Notes: a model not told the origin generated them from the letters alone. Shown: positions 1 to 8,942, counted from the stretch's first letter. The stretch is 32,215 bases of DNA from Clostridiales bacterium DTU064 (GCA_001513385.1 LFTK01000100.1:4340-36554); one strand, 5' to 3'. A program made the numbers and translations.

Positions 1-691
1 GATGATGCATAGCAAAATAATCGGCGCCGCGGTGACCGTCGCGCAGAAAAGCATCCGAAAGCTGCCCTATGAACACTTGCGGGCGGTTTTTCCGGAACCA
101 GCGGACAACTTTCGGGTTAAACGATTCAACACAATATGGGCCGTCATAACCATCAAGCATTTCGGCAACAACTTTGCAAAGCGGCACAGGCTTTTCATCC
201 TTCGGGCATTTTATTTCAACTATTATCGGAACAGCACCGCCTATTACATCAAGCGCTTCCCTGAAAAGCGGAATGTGTTCGGTCCCGCCGAGGATTCGGC
301 GCGATGCAAGCTCATCCGCCGTCAGATCGCACACACGAATATCCTCTCCGCATAAACGCTTTAGCGTATCATCGTGGAAAACGACGAGTTTTTTATCACG
401 CGAGAAACGAACATCAAGCTCAATTCCGTATCCTGCCTCAACAGCGGCACGGAAAGCGCCAAGTGAGTTTTCCGGGCGGTCGTAAGGAGCAGCATTTTTA
501 AATAAGCCTCTGTGAGCGCATAAAAGGCCGTAAAACTCAGGAAAATCGGGGCGGTGGCTCCTCCCGCCAACGGAATATATGAAGAAAAGCGGAATCGCTG
601 CTGATATTATCAATAAAATTGTAATAGAGGGATGTAACTTTAACATAACCCCGCCAATACTAATAATTAGGCATATCTTAATCATAATCAT
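1..691 (-). CDS. Membrane-anchored glycerophosphodiester phosphodiesterase (partial, C-terminus off window)
   Basis: This reading frame is absent from the ORF track because it runs off the left edge, but it stays open on the minus strand for 230 codons. It begins MIMIKIC, has a hydrophobic segment at about residues 20-42, and then a GDPD catalytic core: AHRG (H60/R61), the metal-binding ELD motif (E91, D93), FHDD (H106), VEIKCP and VESFNP. The family hydrolyses glycerophosphodiesters to glycerol-3-phosphate and an alcohol using a divalent metal. The leading helix suggests the enzyme is anchored with its active site outside the cytoplasm. The ATG at 691 lies 8 bases after the transporter stop codon and follows a GA-rich Shine-Dalgarno, so the two genes are probably one operon. 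A second ATG six bases on is possible. The plus-strand ORFs here are shadows. Confidence 0.9.
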   Translation of the reverse strand, partial: MIMIKICLIISIGGVMLKLHPSITILLIISAAIPLFFIYSVGGRSHRPDFPEFYGLLCAHRGLFKNAAPYDRPENSLGAFRAAVEAGYGIELDVRFSRDKKLVVFHDDTLKRLCGEDIRVCDLTADELASRRILGGTEHIPLFREALDVIGGAVPIIVEIKCPKDEKPVPLCKVVAEMLDGYDGPYCVESFNPKVVRWFRKNRPQVFIGQLSDAFLRDGHRGADYFAMHH

Positions 692-699
692 GCCCGCCC

Positions 700-2352
700 T
701 CAGTCAACCTCCGCAAATCTTTCAAGCGATGGTTTTACGTCACCGGGACGTGAATCGCCGTGGCGCACAAGCAGCATTGTTAAAAATGAAAGCGATACGA
801 ATATTGTAGCGTACGGGAAAAGGGAGGTCATTTTCATATCAAGAAAAACGCCGCTGATAATAGGTGTAAGCGTCTGCGCTGCCATGCTTGCCGTATAGTA
901 AAATCCCGTGTACTTGCCAACATCGGAGGAACGCGAAAGCTCAACGACCATCGGGAAGCTGTTGACGTTTATCGTAGCCCAGCCGATGCCTGCCAGGGCA
1001 AACATAATGTTCATTAGTATTGCAGGGCTGCCTTCGCGCAGAAACGATGCTGTGAAAAATGAAATATCAAGAAGCACAATTCCTGCGAGAATCGACTTTT
1101 TACGCCCGATTTTCGATGCTATGATGCCGACAGGCAAATACGAAACAACAGCTGCGCCCTGTGCAATAATAAGAGTGAGGTTGTAATCAAGCCCAAGAAC
1201 AGCGCCGGCATAGACAGAATACTTGCTGATGACAGCATTGTAGCCGAAAAACCAAAGGACAACTGACGCAAGGATAAGGAGCAACGAGCGGCGCTCAGGC
1301 GCTGTCATGCGATGCTTCTCCTCACCACCACCTTTACTTCCGCTTTCGCTTTCGTTATCACTTTCGTCATCTTCTATGCCGTATTTTTTGCTTTCGGCTT
1401 GCATTTCACTTACAAAGCGGCGCTCCCTGACCTTTAAAAGAAAGACGGCGAGCGATATTAACATGATTCCCGCAATGACTGAGAAAAATGCAATATAGCT
1501 CATAAGAGCATTTTCCTTTTTACCCGTCCCGAACACAATCCCGAGCACAAGCACAATTATTGCGCCGCATGTACCCATCAGATTTATAATTGCGTTTGCC
1601 TTTGAGCGAAGCGGTTTTATTGTGGCGTCAGGCATCAGGGCAACGGCAGGGGAGCGGAAAATGGACATGGATACGAGAACGATGAAAAGCAGTATAATAA
1701 AGAACGCAAAAATCCACGGGTTTGACTTTGTAACCTCGCTTGCATACGCCTGCCGCAGCGGAACGACGTATTCCGTATATACATTGACTAAACGGGTGTT
1801 GCCATCTCCGTTAGCATTGCTCACGCCCTCGGCTTTTTTTGCTTCATCGAGGTTTTTATAAAGCACCATCGTGCCGTCGCTTTTGATAGCGGCGTATGTG
1901 TCGGTTGTAATAGAGGTAAACTCATCCTCGGTGAAAATACTGGAGATGTCAAAAGCGTCGCCGCCCGGCGTTTTAACGGTATTTTTATACTCATGGTTAT
2001 ATAAAACCGACGCGGCATTATCACCGCGCAGCTCTGACAGATGCGACAGCTGAATATTATCAACAAACGCAAGAGAAACGAAAACTACTGCCGCTGCAAT
2101 CGTTCCGACGATTATATAAGGCGTACGCCGGCCGAGACGGGTATTTGTTCTGTCGGAAAGAGTGCCGAAAAGCGGCAGCATGAAAAGGGCAAGTATGTTA
2201 TCAAGCGCCATAACAGCGCCGCTCCACGTCTGGGAGAGACCGAACTTATCGGTGAGAATTTTCGGAATGATGTTGTCATATGCCTGCCAAAAAGCGCAGA
2301 TAAGAAAAAAGGCAAGGCCGATGTAAATTGTCTTTTTGTAGTCAAGTTTCAC
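700..2352 (-). CDS. MFS transporter (GPH/SLC45-like) with a large outer loop
   Basis: A 550-residue polytopic membrane protein with about 12 predicted helices. The motif-A loop reads GTLSDRTNTRLGRRTP at about residues 63-78, which resembles the glycoside-pentoside-hexuronide and sucrose-transporter branch of the major facilitator superfamily, so a sugar or other small solute is the likely cargo; the substrate cannot be read from the sequence. Two features are unusual. About 110 mainly polar residues (about 100-210) sit between helices 3 and 4, where most members have a short outer loop. The central cytoplasmic loop is strongly acidic (EDDESDNESESGS). The start is GTG at 2352, with GAGGA about 9 bases upstream. 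It is followed closely by the GDPD gene, suggesting joint expression. Confidence 0.9.
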   Translation of the reverse strand: MKLDYKKTIYIGLAFFLICAFWQAYDNIIPKILTDKFGLSQTWSGAVMALDNILALFMLPLFGTLSDRTNTRLGRRTPYIIVGTIAAAVVFVSLAFVDNIQLSHLSELRGDNAASVLYNHEYKNTVKTPGGDAFDISSIFTEDEFTSITTDTYAAIKSDGTMVLYKNLDEAKKAEGVSNANGDGNTRLVNVYTEYVVPLRQAYASEVTKSNPWIFAFFIILLFIVLVSMSIFRSPAVALMPDATIKPLRSKANAIINLMGTCGAIIVLVLGIVFGTGKKENALMSYIAFFSVIAGIMLISLAVFLLKVRERRFVSEMQAESKKYGIEDDESDNESESGSKGGGEEKHRMTAPERRSLLLILASVVLWFFGYNAVISKYSVYAGAVLGLDYNLTLIIAQGAAVVSYLPVGIIASKIGRKKSILAGIVLLDISFFTASFLREGSPAILMNIMFALAGIGWATINVNSFPMVVELSRSSDVGKYTGFYYTASMAAQTLTPIISGVFLDMKMTSLFPYATIFVSLSFLTMLLVRHGDSRPGDVKPSLERFAEVD

Positions 2353-2710
2353 GTCTTGCGTCCTCTTCCATTTTTTATTTTTATACTGTTAAACTGTGCT
2401 ATGTTTTACTGTTATTTTTTCTGCATCACACGGCACAATAATTGTGCTGCACAATACTGCAGGGTTACAATACATTCTTTGCACCGCTGTGATTTATGTG
2501 TTAGAATAATAAGGACAGATTTGTTCCAATAATATACACAAAAGTACAGCGTGTGTATTCCGATAATTCAATTAACTTTCCGCGCATCGTCATAAAACAA
2601 TCACATAGTAAAATTATAATATGCCCACAAGAATAAAACAAGCGGCCTTGGTAAAAATAAACGGGCTGCATATCAATAAATGTCAGAAAGAGGAGAGTAA
2701 ATAAATAGTT
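2353..2710. other. Divergent intergenic region between MFS gene and htrA
   Basis: AT-rich spacer between divergent genes. It holds the heptamer operator array at 2433-2455, a 7-base-arm inverted repeat ATACACA (2534-2540) / TGTGTAT (2552-2558), a TATAAT-like -10 at 2615-2620 without a good -35 that could serve htrA, and an imperfect GC-rich palindrome at about 2642-2669. No gene was seen. Confidence 0.6.
2433..2455. promoter_or_regulatory. Operator-like array of alternating GCACAAT heptamers
   Basis: The heptamer GCACAAT occurs at 2433-2439, its exact reverse complement ATTGTGC at 2441-2447, and GCACAAT again at 2449-2455, with single-base separators. This gives two overlapping perfect 7+1+7 dyads. 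It lies about 80 bases upstream of the GTG of the minus-strand MFS gene and about 255 bases upstream of htrA. The symmetry is typical of a repressor or activator binding site. The MFS-GDPD operon is the more likely target because it is nearer. No regulator gene is adjacent. Confidence 0.55.
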
Positions 2711-4072
2711 ATGGCCGAATATATTTATAATTACACACCCGATGATAATTCTGATTTTGACAGAAACACCGGTGGTGTGAATGGATACGGGACGTTTGAC
2801 TCGTCAGGCTTTTCTCCTACACCACCGTCAGGTGGCAACGGTAACGGCAAAAAACGCCGTGGCACTTATCGCGTTCTTGCCATCATATCAGCCGTTTTAG
2901 CTTTTTGCCTTCTCGTATCAGCAGCGGCTTTCGGCGGATATTACATTGCGTCAAAGCAGTATGACAACACTCAGAATGTAAATGACGACACAAAGGCAGA
3001 AAATCCGTCGAATGATAAAGATAGTGCTGATAATAAAGACGGCGATAATGAAAACAAGCCCAATACTCCTACTGGCATAGTATTAAAGCCTGATTCACTT
3101 GGCACAAAAGACAAGGGGACAATTGCAAGTGTCGTTGCTGAAGTCAAGGACTCTGTCGTTGAAATAACAACTGAATATGCAACAAAACAGAGCTTTTTCT
3201 ACACACAGGGCGCCGGCAGTGGCGTAATCATCTCAGAAGACGGTTACATTATCACGAACAACCACGTAATAACCGACAGCAACTACGGTAAAGCCGATAG
3301 AATCACCGTACGTCTGAACAACGGCGAGGAATACAAAGCGACAATATTCGGCACTGACACAGATATTGATATTGCAATCCTTAAAATTGATGCGAAAGGT
3401 CTTAAACCCGCTGTAATCGGCGACAGCAACTACCTTGCTGTTGGTGAGGAGATAGTCGTTATCGGCAACCCGCTCGGTGAACTTGGCGGCACGGTAACGA
3501 ACGGAATAATCAGCGCTCTTGACCGCGAGATAACGGTTGAAGACGAGACAATGAACCTGCTGCAGACAAATGCTGCCGTCAACCCCGGCAACTCGGGCGG
3601 CGGAATGTTCAACCTTGCAGGTGAGCTTGTCGGTATTATAAATGCGAAGTATTCTGAAACGGGCGTTGAAGGTCTTGGTTTTGCAATTCCGATCAACGAT
3701 GTTGTCAATGTTGCAAATCAGATACTCGAGTACGGCTACGTCAAAGGCAGAGTATCTATCGGTGTAACCGTTATAAACATCGATAACTACTACAAGGCAA
3801 TGCAGTACCGCGTTAATGCGCTTGGTCTGTATGTTTACGATTTAACAAAAGGTTATAACGACGATGTTCTCAAACCCGGCGACCGTATAGCAATTGTAGA
3901 GGGCACTGAAATCACATCTACAGCCGATCTGAAGGCTATACTGCGCAAGCATAAGGTCGGGGATATCCTTGATGTGACAATCGTACGTGATGGCAAGTAT
4001 AAAGATGTAAAGATTAAGTGCTTTGAAAGACAGCCATCTGACGATGTAGAGTTTGGCGACGCTGAAAATTAA
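2711..4072 (+). CDS. HtrA/DegP-like membrane-anchored serine protease
   Basis: A 453-residue trypsin-like protease of the HtrA family. It has a low-complexity cytoplasmic N-terminus, one membrane helix (about residues 54-78), a charged Asn/Asp/Lys linker (about 85-120), the protease domain and a C-terminal PDZ domain (about 345-440). The catalytic triad is visible: H185 in ITNNHVI, D220 in DIDIAILKI and S295 in NPGNSGGG. Families of this type degrade or chaperone misfolded exported proteins outside the membrane. The residue after the NSGG motif is G rather than the usual P. The ATG at 2711 is the only in-frame start after a TAA at 2702-2704. The AGGAG at 2691-2695 is a rather distant 15 bases away. 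The adjacent two-component pair fits an envelope-stress role, but that link is inferred. Confidence 0.93.
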   Translation: MAEYIYNYTPDDNSDFDRNTGGVNGYGTFDSSGFSPTPPSGGNGNGKKRRGTYRVLAIISAVLAFCLLVSAAAFGGYYIASKQYDNTQNVNDDTKAENPSNDKDSADNKDGDNENKPNTPTGIVLKPDSLGTKDKGTIASVVAEVKDSVVEITTEYATKQSFFYTQGAGSGVIISEDGYIITNNHVITDSNYGKADRITVRLNNGEEYKATIFGTDTDIDIAILKIDAKGLKPAVIGDSNYLAVGEEIVVIGNPLGELGGTVTNGIISALDREITVEDETMNLLQTNAAVNPGNSGGGMFNLAGELVGIINAKYSETGVEGLGFAIPINDVVNVANQILEYGYVKGRVSIGVTVINIDNYYKAMQYRVNALGLYVYDLTKGYNDDVLKPGDRIAIVEGTEITSTADLKAILRKHKVGDILDVTIVRDGKYKDVKIKCFERQPSDDVEFGDAEN

Positions 4073-4270
4073 TTTTCACGAAGTTTAAAAGTGAAAAAAT
4101 ACTTCCCCGTTCACATCAACGTGTGCAGTCATAAGGAAAAGCATTAACACAACATAAAAAACAAGAGGCCGTGGTAAATGTAGCTTGCCGCGGCCTTAGC
4201 TATTAGTTGAACAGGTAAAGCAATGCAAGAAAAACGATATAGTGAAAAGTAGTAGAAATCATTGGGAGAG

Positions 4271-4299
4271 TTGAAATAAAAGGATGAATTATTTATAAT
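4271..4299 (+). promoter_or_regulatory. Sigma-A promoter for the two-component operon
   Basis: TTGAAA (4271-4276), a 17-base spacer and a perfect TATAAT (4294-4299). Transcription would start near 4306, about 40 bases before the response regulator ATG. This indicates that the two-component pair can be expressed separately from htrA. Confidence 0.7.
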
Positions 4300-4344
4300 T
4301 AAATTATAGTAGAAAATTCATGAAAAACGGAGGTATTGCGCGGC

Positions 4345-5046
4345 ATGTATAAGATCCTTGTTGTTGACGATGAGGAAAAAATACGCACTCTGATCGGCAA
4401 ATATGCAGCTTTTGAGGGTCACGAAATCGATGAAGCCGGCGATGGTATGGAAGCAATAAAAAAATGCCGTGAAAATAAATACGACATCGCCATAATCGAT
4501 ATAATGATGCCGGAGCTTGACGGCTTCTCCGCTTGCCGCGAGATACGCAAATTTTCAGATATACCTATCATAATGCTCAGCGCACGGGGCGAGGAATACG
4601 ACAAAATCAACGGCTTTGAGCTTGGCATTGATGACTATGTAGTCAAACCATTCTCGCCGAAAGAGCTGATGCTCCGCGTTGAAGCGATAATGAAACGCAC
4701 AAAAGGCGCGTCCTCCGCGTCTTCTGGGTCACAAAGCGAGCCTAAACATGAAATAATTGAGCTCGGCGGAATTAAAGCCGATATCACAGCAAGGCTTGTA
4801 TACATTGACGGTAAGCGCGTCGATATGTCGCCGAAAGAATACGACTTATTCTTTTATATGCTCAAAAACAGAAACATCGCCCTGTCCCGCAACAAGCTCT
4901 TAAGCGAGGTATGGGGTTATGACTTCTACGGTGACGACAGAACGCTTGATACGCATATAAAGCTGCTTCGCCGCAGCCTCGGTGCCTACGCAAAGCATAT
5001 AACAACGCTCCGCGGGGTCGGATATAGATTTGACGAGAATGTATAA
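4345..5046 (+). CDS. OmpR/PhoB-family response regulator
   Basis: A DNA-binding response regulator of 233 residues. The receiver domain (1-118) shows the acidic pair DDE (residues 8-10), the phospho-acceptor D52 in IIDIMMPELDG, S79 of the MLSA switch and K101 in VVKPF. The C-terminal winged helix (about 135-232) contains MSPKEYDLFFYML and RGVGYRF, typical of the OmpR class. The track starts at a TTG (4336), but ATG 4345 is preferred: the receiver begins MYKILVVDD as in relatives, and CGGAGGT at 4328-4334 is well placed for it. It is followed after 39 bases by its cognate sensor kinase, so phosphotransfer between the two is expected. Target genes are unknown; htrA next door is a plausible one. 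Confidence 0.95.
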   Translation: MYKILVVDDEEKIRTLIGKYAAFEGHEIDEAGDGMEAIKKCRENKYDIAIIDIMMPELDGFSACREIRKFSDIPIIMLSARGEEYDKINGFELGIDDYVVKPFSPKELMLRVEAIMKRTKGASSASSGSQSEPKHEIIELGGIKADITARLVYIDGKRVDMSPKEYDLFFYMLKNRNIALSRNKLLSEVWGYDFYGDDRTLDTHIKLLRRSLGAYAKHITTLRGVGYRFDENV

Positions 5047-5085
5047 GAGTGCGAATAAATAAATCTAAGAAAAGAAGGGTAATTT

Positions 5086-6849
5086 GTGGGCACTCCGCAG
5101 AATAACGAGAAATTGAATCAATATGTTAATGCTACATCCCCCGGCGGATATGACAGCAACTCAATAATCGGGGGGAGCGATAAAAAATCTACCGTTATTT
5201 TAAAGAATAATAAAAATGAGCCCCGGCACCGGCGTAAACGTGTTCCCGGCGTCAGGTGGAAGATACTTAAATATCTATTTATATTTGTCGCGGTAACCGT
5301 CGCTCTTCTTTGGACCTTTCAAATTCTCTTGCTTGACGATATATACAGCGCTATTGTCCTTCAGGGGATGAAGCACAACACACGGACTATTGAAAAAAAT
5401 CTTGAGTCGAACAATCTCACCTCCATTGTCTCGTATATAGCAAAGGAAAATGAGACCTGTGTGAGTGTGTACTCGATAACAGGTGACTTTGCACATACAA
5501 TAGCATCTTCTCACGTGACAGATACATGTCTAATTCACAGCGAAACAAATATGCTTGCGGACCTTTATACAAAGGCGCGGAATTCAAAGGACAAAACTTA
5601 CTTTGAAAGCATACAGCTTAAAGTTTCCTCCGATGTCTTTGACTTTAACGGCACGGGGCTCTCTGACTCCTCAATGCCGAAAAGCGCAATATACGTCAAG
5701 GCTGTCACCTTTTCTGACGGGTCAAAAGGGGCTATTTTCCTCAACCGTGCGATGACGCCTGTCTCCGCTACTGTAAAAACTCTGACAATCCAGCTTGGCT
5801 TTATATCGGCAATACTTATAATTGTCGCCGTTATCCTTGCTTTTGCAATATCGTGGCGAGTATCGAAACCGATAGCTGATGTCAACGCAGAAGCGAAAAA
5901 GCTCGTCGGCGGCACCTATGACGGCAGCGGCGTCTGTGGCAGCTATCGTGAGATAAACGAGCTTAATGAAACGCTCACCCATGTCGCATATGAGCTTACA
6001 AAAGTCGACAGGATGCAGAAAGAGCTGATAGCAAATATATCGCACGACCTGCGAACGCCCCTGACAATGATTGAAGGTTACACAGAGGTCATGCGCGATA
6101 TTCCGGGCGAGAACACAAGCGAAAACCTGCAGGTTATCATTGAGGAAACAAAACGGCTTTCAACGCTTGTCAATGATTTGCTTGAAATATCGCGGTTTCA
6201 GACGGGCAAACAGCAGCTCAATATGACCGTTTTCAGCATCACGGATGCCGTGAGAGAAACTATTGTCCGCTTTGACAAGCTAAACGAGCGCGAGGGATAC
6301 AAAATAATATATGAGGGCAGCGGACAGATTTACGTAAGGGCGGACAAGACGCGGATTTTGCAGGTGCTTTACAACCTTGTAGGCAATGCAATTAATTATA
6401 CGGGTGAAGACAAGACTGTCATCGTGCGCTTGCTTCTACGCGGCTCACGTGTCAGGGTTGAAGTGCAAGATTCCGGCGAAGGCATAGCGGAAAAAGACCT
6501 TCCGCTGATCTGGGACAGATATTATAAAATAGAAAAGGCAAATAAAACACACAAGCGTGGGCTCGGCGGCTCCGGTCTCGGCCTTTCGATTGTAAAAGAG
6601 ATACTTCTTCTTCACAACACGACTTTCGGTGTATCAAGTGAAGAAGGAGCGGGGAGCACATTCTGGTTTGAGCTTCCGGTGATGTCTCCGCCAGCAACTA
6701 ATACATCAAATACAGTGAATTCACTTGATGAAACAAGTATAAATTCAGGTGAAGGTACAGAGAATAGCATATCCGATGTCGCCACAGAGCAAGCTGAAAA
6801 TCAAGCTGACCCAAATTCAAGCAAAAATAAGAATGGGGACGTGATCTGA
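5086..6849 (+). CDS. Sensor histidine kinase with extracytoplasmic domain
   Basis: A 587-residue transmembrane kinase that would phosphorylate the upstream regulator. Order of parts: a polar, basic cytoplasmic N-terminal extension (1-58), helix 1 (about 60-83), an outer sensing domain of about 145 residues, helix 2 (about 233-257), HAMP (about 258-310), HisKA with H320 in NISHDLRTPLT, and HATPase with the N-box NLVGNAINY (N434), DSGEGI (G1), and GGSGLGLSIV (G2). No PAS domain is seen between HAMP and HisKA. A Ser/Asn/Glu-rich tail of about 55 residues follows the ATPase domain and has no obvious motif. The start is GTG 5086, with AAGGG 6-7 bases upstream. The outer domain is not recognised, so the signal is unknown. 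Confidence 0.93.
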   Translation: MGTPQNNEKLNQYVNATSPGGYDSNSIIGGSDKKSTVILKNNKNEPRHRRKRVPGVRWKILKYLFIFVAVTVALLWTFQILLLDDIYSAIVLQGMKHNTRTIEKNLESNNLTSIVSYIAKENETCVSVYSITGDFAHTIASSHVTDTCLIHSETNMLADLYTKARNSKDKTYFESIQLKVSSDVFDFNGTGLSDSSMPKSAIYVKAVTFSDGSKGAIFLNRAMTPVSATVKTLTIQLGFISAILIIVAVILAFAISWRVSKPIADVNAEAKKLVGGTYDGSGVCGSYREINELNETLTHVAYELTKVDRMQKELIANISHDLRTPLTMIEGYTEVMRDIPGENTSENLQVIIEETKRLSTLVNDLLEISRFQTGKQQLNMTVFSITDAVRETIVRFDKLNEREGYKIIYEGSGQIYVRADKTRILQVLYNLVGNAINYTGEDKTVIVRLLLRGSRVRVEVQDSGEGIAEKDLPLIWDRYYKIEKANKTHKRGLGGSGLGLSIVKEILLLHNTTFGVSSEEGAGSTFWFELPVMSPPATNTSNTVNSLDETSINSGEGTENSISDVATEQAENQADPNSSKNKNGDVI

Positions 6850-6886
6850 CGCCTTTAATGTAACTATAATTTCTTGGCATAAAAAT

Positions 6887-6922
6887 TCTCCTATGGCATT
6901 TTATCTGCCATAGGAGATTCTT
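6887..6922. terminator. Bidirectional intrinsic terminator
   Basis: A perfect 12-bp stem, TCTCCTATGGCA (6887-6898) with TGCCATAGGAGA (6906-6917), and a 7-base loop. A T-rich tract follows on the plus strand (TTCTTTTT), and on the minus strand the stem is followed by ATTTTTAT. It sits between the converging kinase and prmC genes and can stop both. Confidence 0.88.
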
Positions 6923-6923
6923 T

Positions 6924-7763
6924 TTACTTTTCATTTCTATTGGTTTTTTTCAAAACGACCATTCGCTGCAAACCGGATGAGTCTTTATACACATCACAGT
7001 CAAAACCATGCTCTTTTGCTATATTTTTTACGTCATCCGCTTGGTCATACCCGATTTCATAGACAAAACCCCCACCCGGTTTGAGCTTGTCCGCATAGTT
7101 TTTTGTAACAGCGCGGTAAAAGAGCAGCCCGTCATCCCCGCCGTCAAGCGCAAGGCGCGGCTCATATGACAGTTCAGGCTCAAGTGTGTCTATATCACCC
7201 GAGCGAACATACGGGGGATTGCAGAGAATCATATCAAATTCTCCGTCAGGCTTATCACCTGCCAAAACGTCAGCCAAAACAAAGCTTATTTTATCGGCAG
7301 CACCGAGTTTCACAGCATTCTGCCTTGCAACATCAAGTGCTTTTTGCGAAATATCGGCACATATAACGCGGCAGCCCACTTCAAGCGCAACGCTTATGCC
7401 AACCGCTCCTGTGCCACAGCACAAGTCGGCAACCACAGCATTCGGATTAAGATGCTTTACTGCAAAATCGACAAGCATTTCCGTTTCGGGGCGGGGTATC
7501 AGCGTATCAGGCGTCACAGTAAAGCTTCGCCCGTAAAACTCCCACTTCCCTATTATATATTGAAGCGGCTCGCGGCGAAGCCGCCGCTGCAACATTTCGT
7601 AAAACCGACAAAACCACGCTTTGTGCGATATATCTTCTCCCCGCGACGCAAGAAGCGATGCTCGCGAGCACCCGGACGCTTCTTCCGCCATAATGAGAAC
7701 ATCAAATGCACCGGTTTTTATACCGGCCCCTTCAAGTGCCACCTCAGCTTCACGAAGCGTCAA
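6924..7763 (-). CDS. prmC: Peptide chain release factor N5-glutamine methyltransferase
   Basis: PrmC (HemK) uses SAM to methylate the Gln of the GGQ motif in peptide release factors, tuning translation termination. The 279-residue protein has the N-terminal helical domain, the LIPRPETE segment (about 88-95), the SAM-binding loop DLCCGTGAVGI (113-123) and the catalytic NPPY (182-185). The start is a TTG at 7763 that overlaps the TGA of the upstream DUF1385 gene (TTGA). CGGAGGGG lies 8 bases before it, so translational coupling is likely. A DUF1385-prmC order is common in Clostridia, often followed by prfA; here the operon ends directly after prmC at the shared terminator. Confidence 0.95.
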   Translation of the reverse strand: MTLREAEVALEGAGIKTGAFDVLIMAEEASGCSRASLLASRGEDISHKAWFCRFYEMLQRRLRREPLQYIIGKWEFYGRSFTVTPDTLIPRPETEMLVDFAVKHLNPNAVVADLCCGTGAVGISVALEVGCRVICADISQKALDVARQNAVKLGAADKISFVLADVLAGDKPDGEFDMILCNPPYVRSGDIDTLEPELSYEPRLALDGGDDGLLFYRAVTKNYADKLKPGGGFVYEIGYDQADDVKNIAKEHGFDCDVYKDSSGLQRMVVLKKTNRNEK

Positions 7764-8890
7764 TTGGTAAGCCCCTCCGTCGGCGTCGTTGTCGATTCTG
7801 ATGTTGTCTCGGCGCTGTTTTCATCAGCCGCCGTCTTTGCTACAGCATCTGTTTCTTTTACTTCTTCTTTCGTTTGCGATGTCTCTACCTTGCTCTTATC
7901 ATATGTGTGCGGGTCAAAATCGGGGAATTCCTCCGGCATCGCTAATTTCAGCGACGTAATCGCAACCGCAAGCTGGTCAAGGTCAGGCTCACGCGTTGTT
8001 ATGCGCTGCATCCAAAGCCCCGGCGCCGATAAAATTTTTGTAGCTAAATTGTCATGCTTTCCTGCATACATTAAGTACTCAAAGCTTATGCCCATAACAA
8101 GGGGCAGCATAAGCAGTTTCACTGCCGACTGTACATACCATCGCCAGACGGATGGTACAACCGAAAAGATAAGTATGCTGATTATAAGTATGACAAATAT
8201 AAAGCTTGTGCCGCAGCGCGGATGAAAGCGCGTGCATTCTTTCGCATTTTCAGGCGTAAGCTCAAGCCCTGCCTCATAGCATGCTATCGACTTATGCTCC
8301 GCTCCATGATATTCAAATGTGCGCCTTATCTCGCGCATAAAAGATACGAGCCATATATATAAAACAAAAATGGCAATGCGGAGAATTCCGGAAAACAAGC
8401 TGACAAACCAGCTTGACTCTAAGTTAGGCGACGCTTTTTTAATAACATTGGCAAGATAAGTCGGCAGCAAGGCAAAAAGCCCGACACCAAGCGCGACGCC
8501 AAGCACTGTTCCAAGCACCATCATAAAATCAAGCACGCCGCGGCCGAATTTATCACGCAGCCAGCGCTCAAACTTCGTTTCCTCAAGCTCCTCGTCGAGC
8601 CCGAGCATATTAGCGGAGTCCGATAAAGTTGAAAACGACAACTTCATCATTTCAATGAAGTTAACAAAACCACGTATGATTGGCAAGTTGAAAAATTTCA
8701 CACGCTTGCGTATTGAGCGGAACTGCATTTTGCGAACAGAAATGCTGCCGTCCTCACGGCGGACAGACAAAGCAATATTGTCGCCGCACTTCATCATTAC
8801 GCCTTCAAGAACAGCCTGCCCTCCGACCTTTCCCATGCGACTGGCGATAACCTTTTTTTCATTATTGTTTTTATCTTTATTTGACATCAT
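7760..8890 (-). CDS. DUF1385 family membrane protein (YqhQ-like)
   Basis: A 376-residue protein with the hallmark blocks of DUF1385: GGQAVLEGVMM (23-33), FEYHGAEHKSIACYE (192-206), RFHPRCGTSF (221-230) and APGLWMQRITTREPD (about 289-303). Membrane helices fall at about 122-150, 162-185, 230-246 and 255-272. The family is widespread in Firmicutes and its exact activity is not established. The His/Cys/Glu content of the conserved blocks suggests metal binding, which is inference. The C-terminal 55 residues are Thr/Glu/Lys-rich and disordered. GAGG precedes the double ATG at 8890/8887. It is cotranscribed with prmC through a 4-base overlap. Confidence 0.9.
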   Translation of the reverse strand: MMSNKDKNNNEKKVIASRMGKVGGQAVLEGVMMKCGDNIALSVRREDGSISVRKMQFRSIRKRVKFFNLPIIRGFVNFIEMMKLSFSTLSDSANMLGLDEELEETKFERWLRDKFGRGVLDFMMVLGTVLGVALGVGLFALLPTYLANVIKKASPNLESSWFVSLFSGILRIAIFVLYIWLVSFMREIRRTFEYHGAEHKSIACYEAGLELTPENAKECTRFHPRCGTSFIFVILIISILIFSVVPSVWRWYVQSAVKLLMLPLVMGISFEYLMYAGKHDNLATKILSAPGLWMQRITTREPDLDQLAVAITSLKLAMPEEFPDFDPHTYDKSKVETSQTKEEVKETDAVAKTAADENSAETTSESTTTPTEGLTN

Positions 8891-8942
8891 TTTACCTCAT
8901 AAATAAAACCGCATCGGGTGATATTCCCCGAGCCTTTATGAT

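Noticed and set aside
2-485. Two plus-strand ORFs at the left edge
   Set aside because: They are antisense to the GDPD reading frame, which shows catalytic motifs but is missing from the ORF track.
2041-2532. 163-codon plus-strand ORF reaching into the spacer upstream of htrA
   Set aside because: Its first two thirds are antisense to the MFS gene. The rest runs over the operator array with low-complexity, Cys/Phe-rich translation typical of a shadow.
4336-4344. Upstream start codons listed by the track (also at 15953, 19551, 21461, 22389, 29388)
   Set aside because: In each case a later start has a properly spaced Shine-Dalgarno and matches the family N-terminus, so the shorter form was used.
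7344-8225. 293-codon plus-strand ORF
   Set aside because: It lies antisense across prmC and the DUF1385 gene, both of which carry clear family motifs. Its translation has no recognisable domain and no ribosome binding site.
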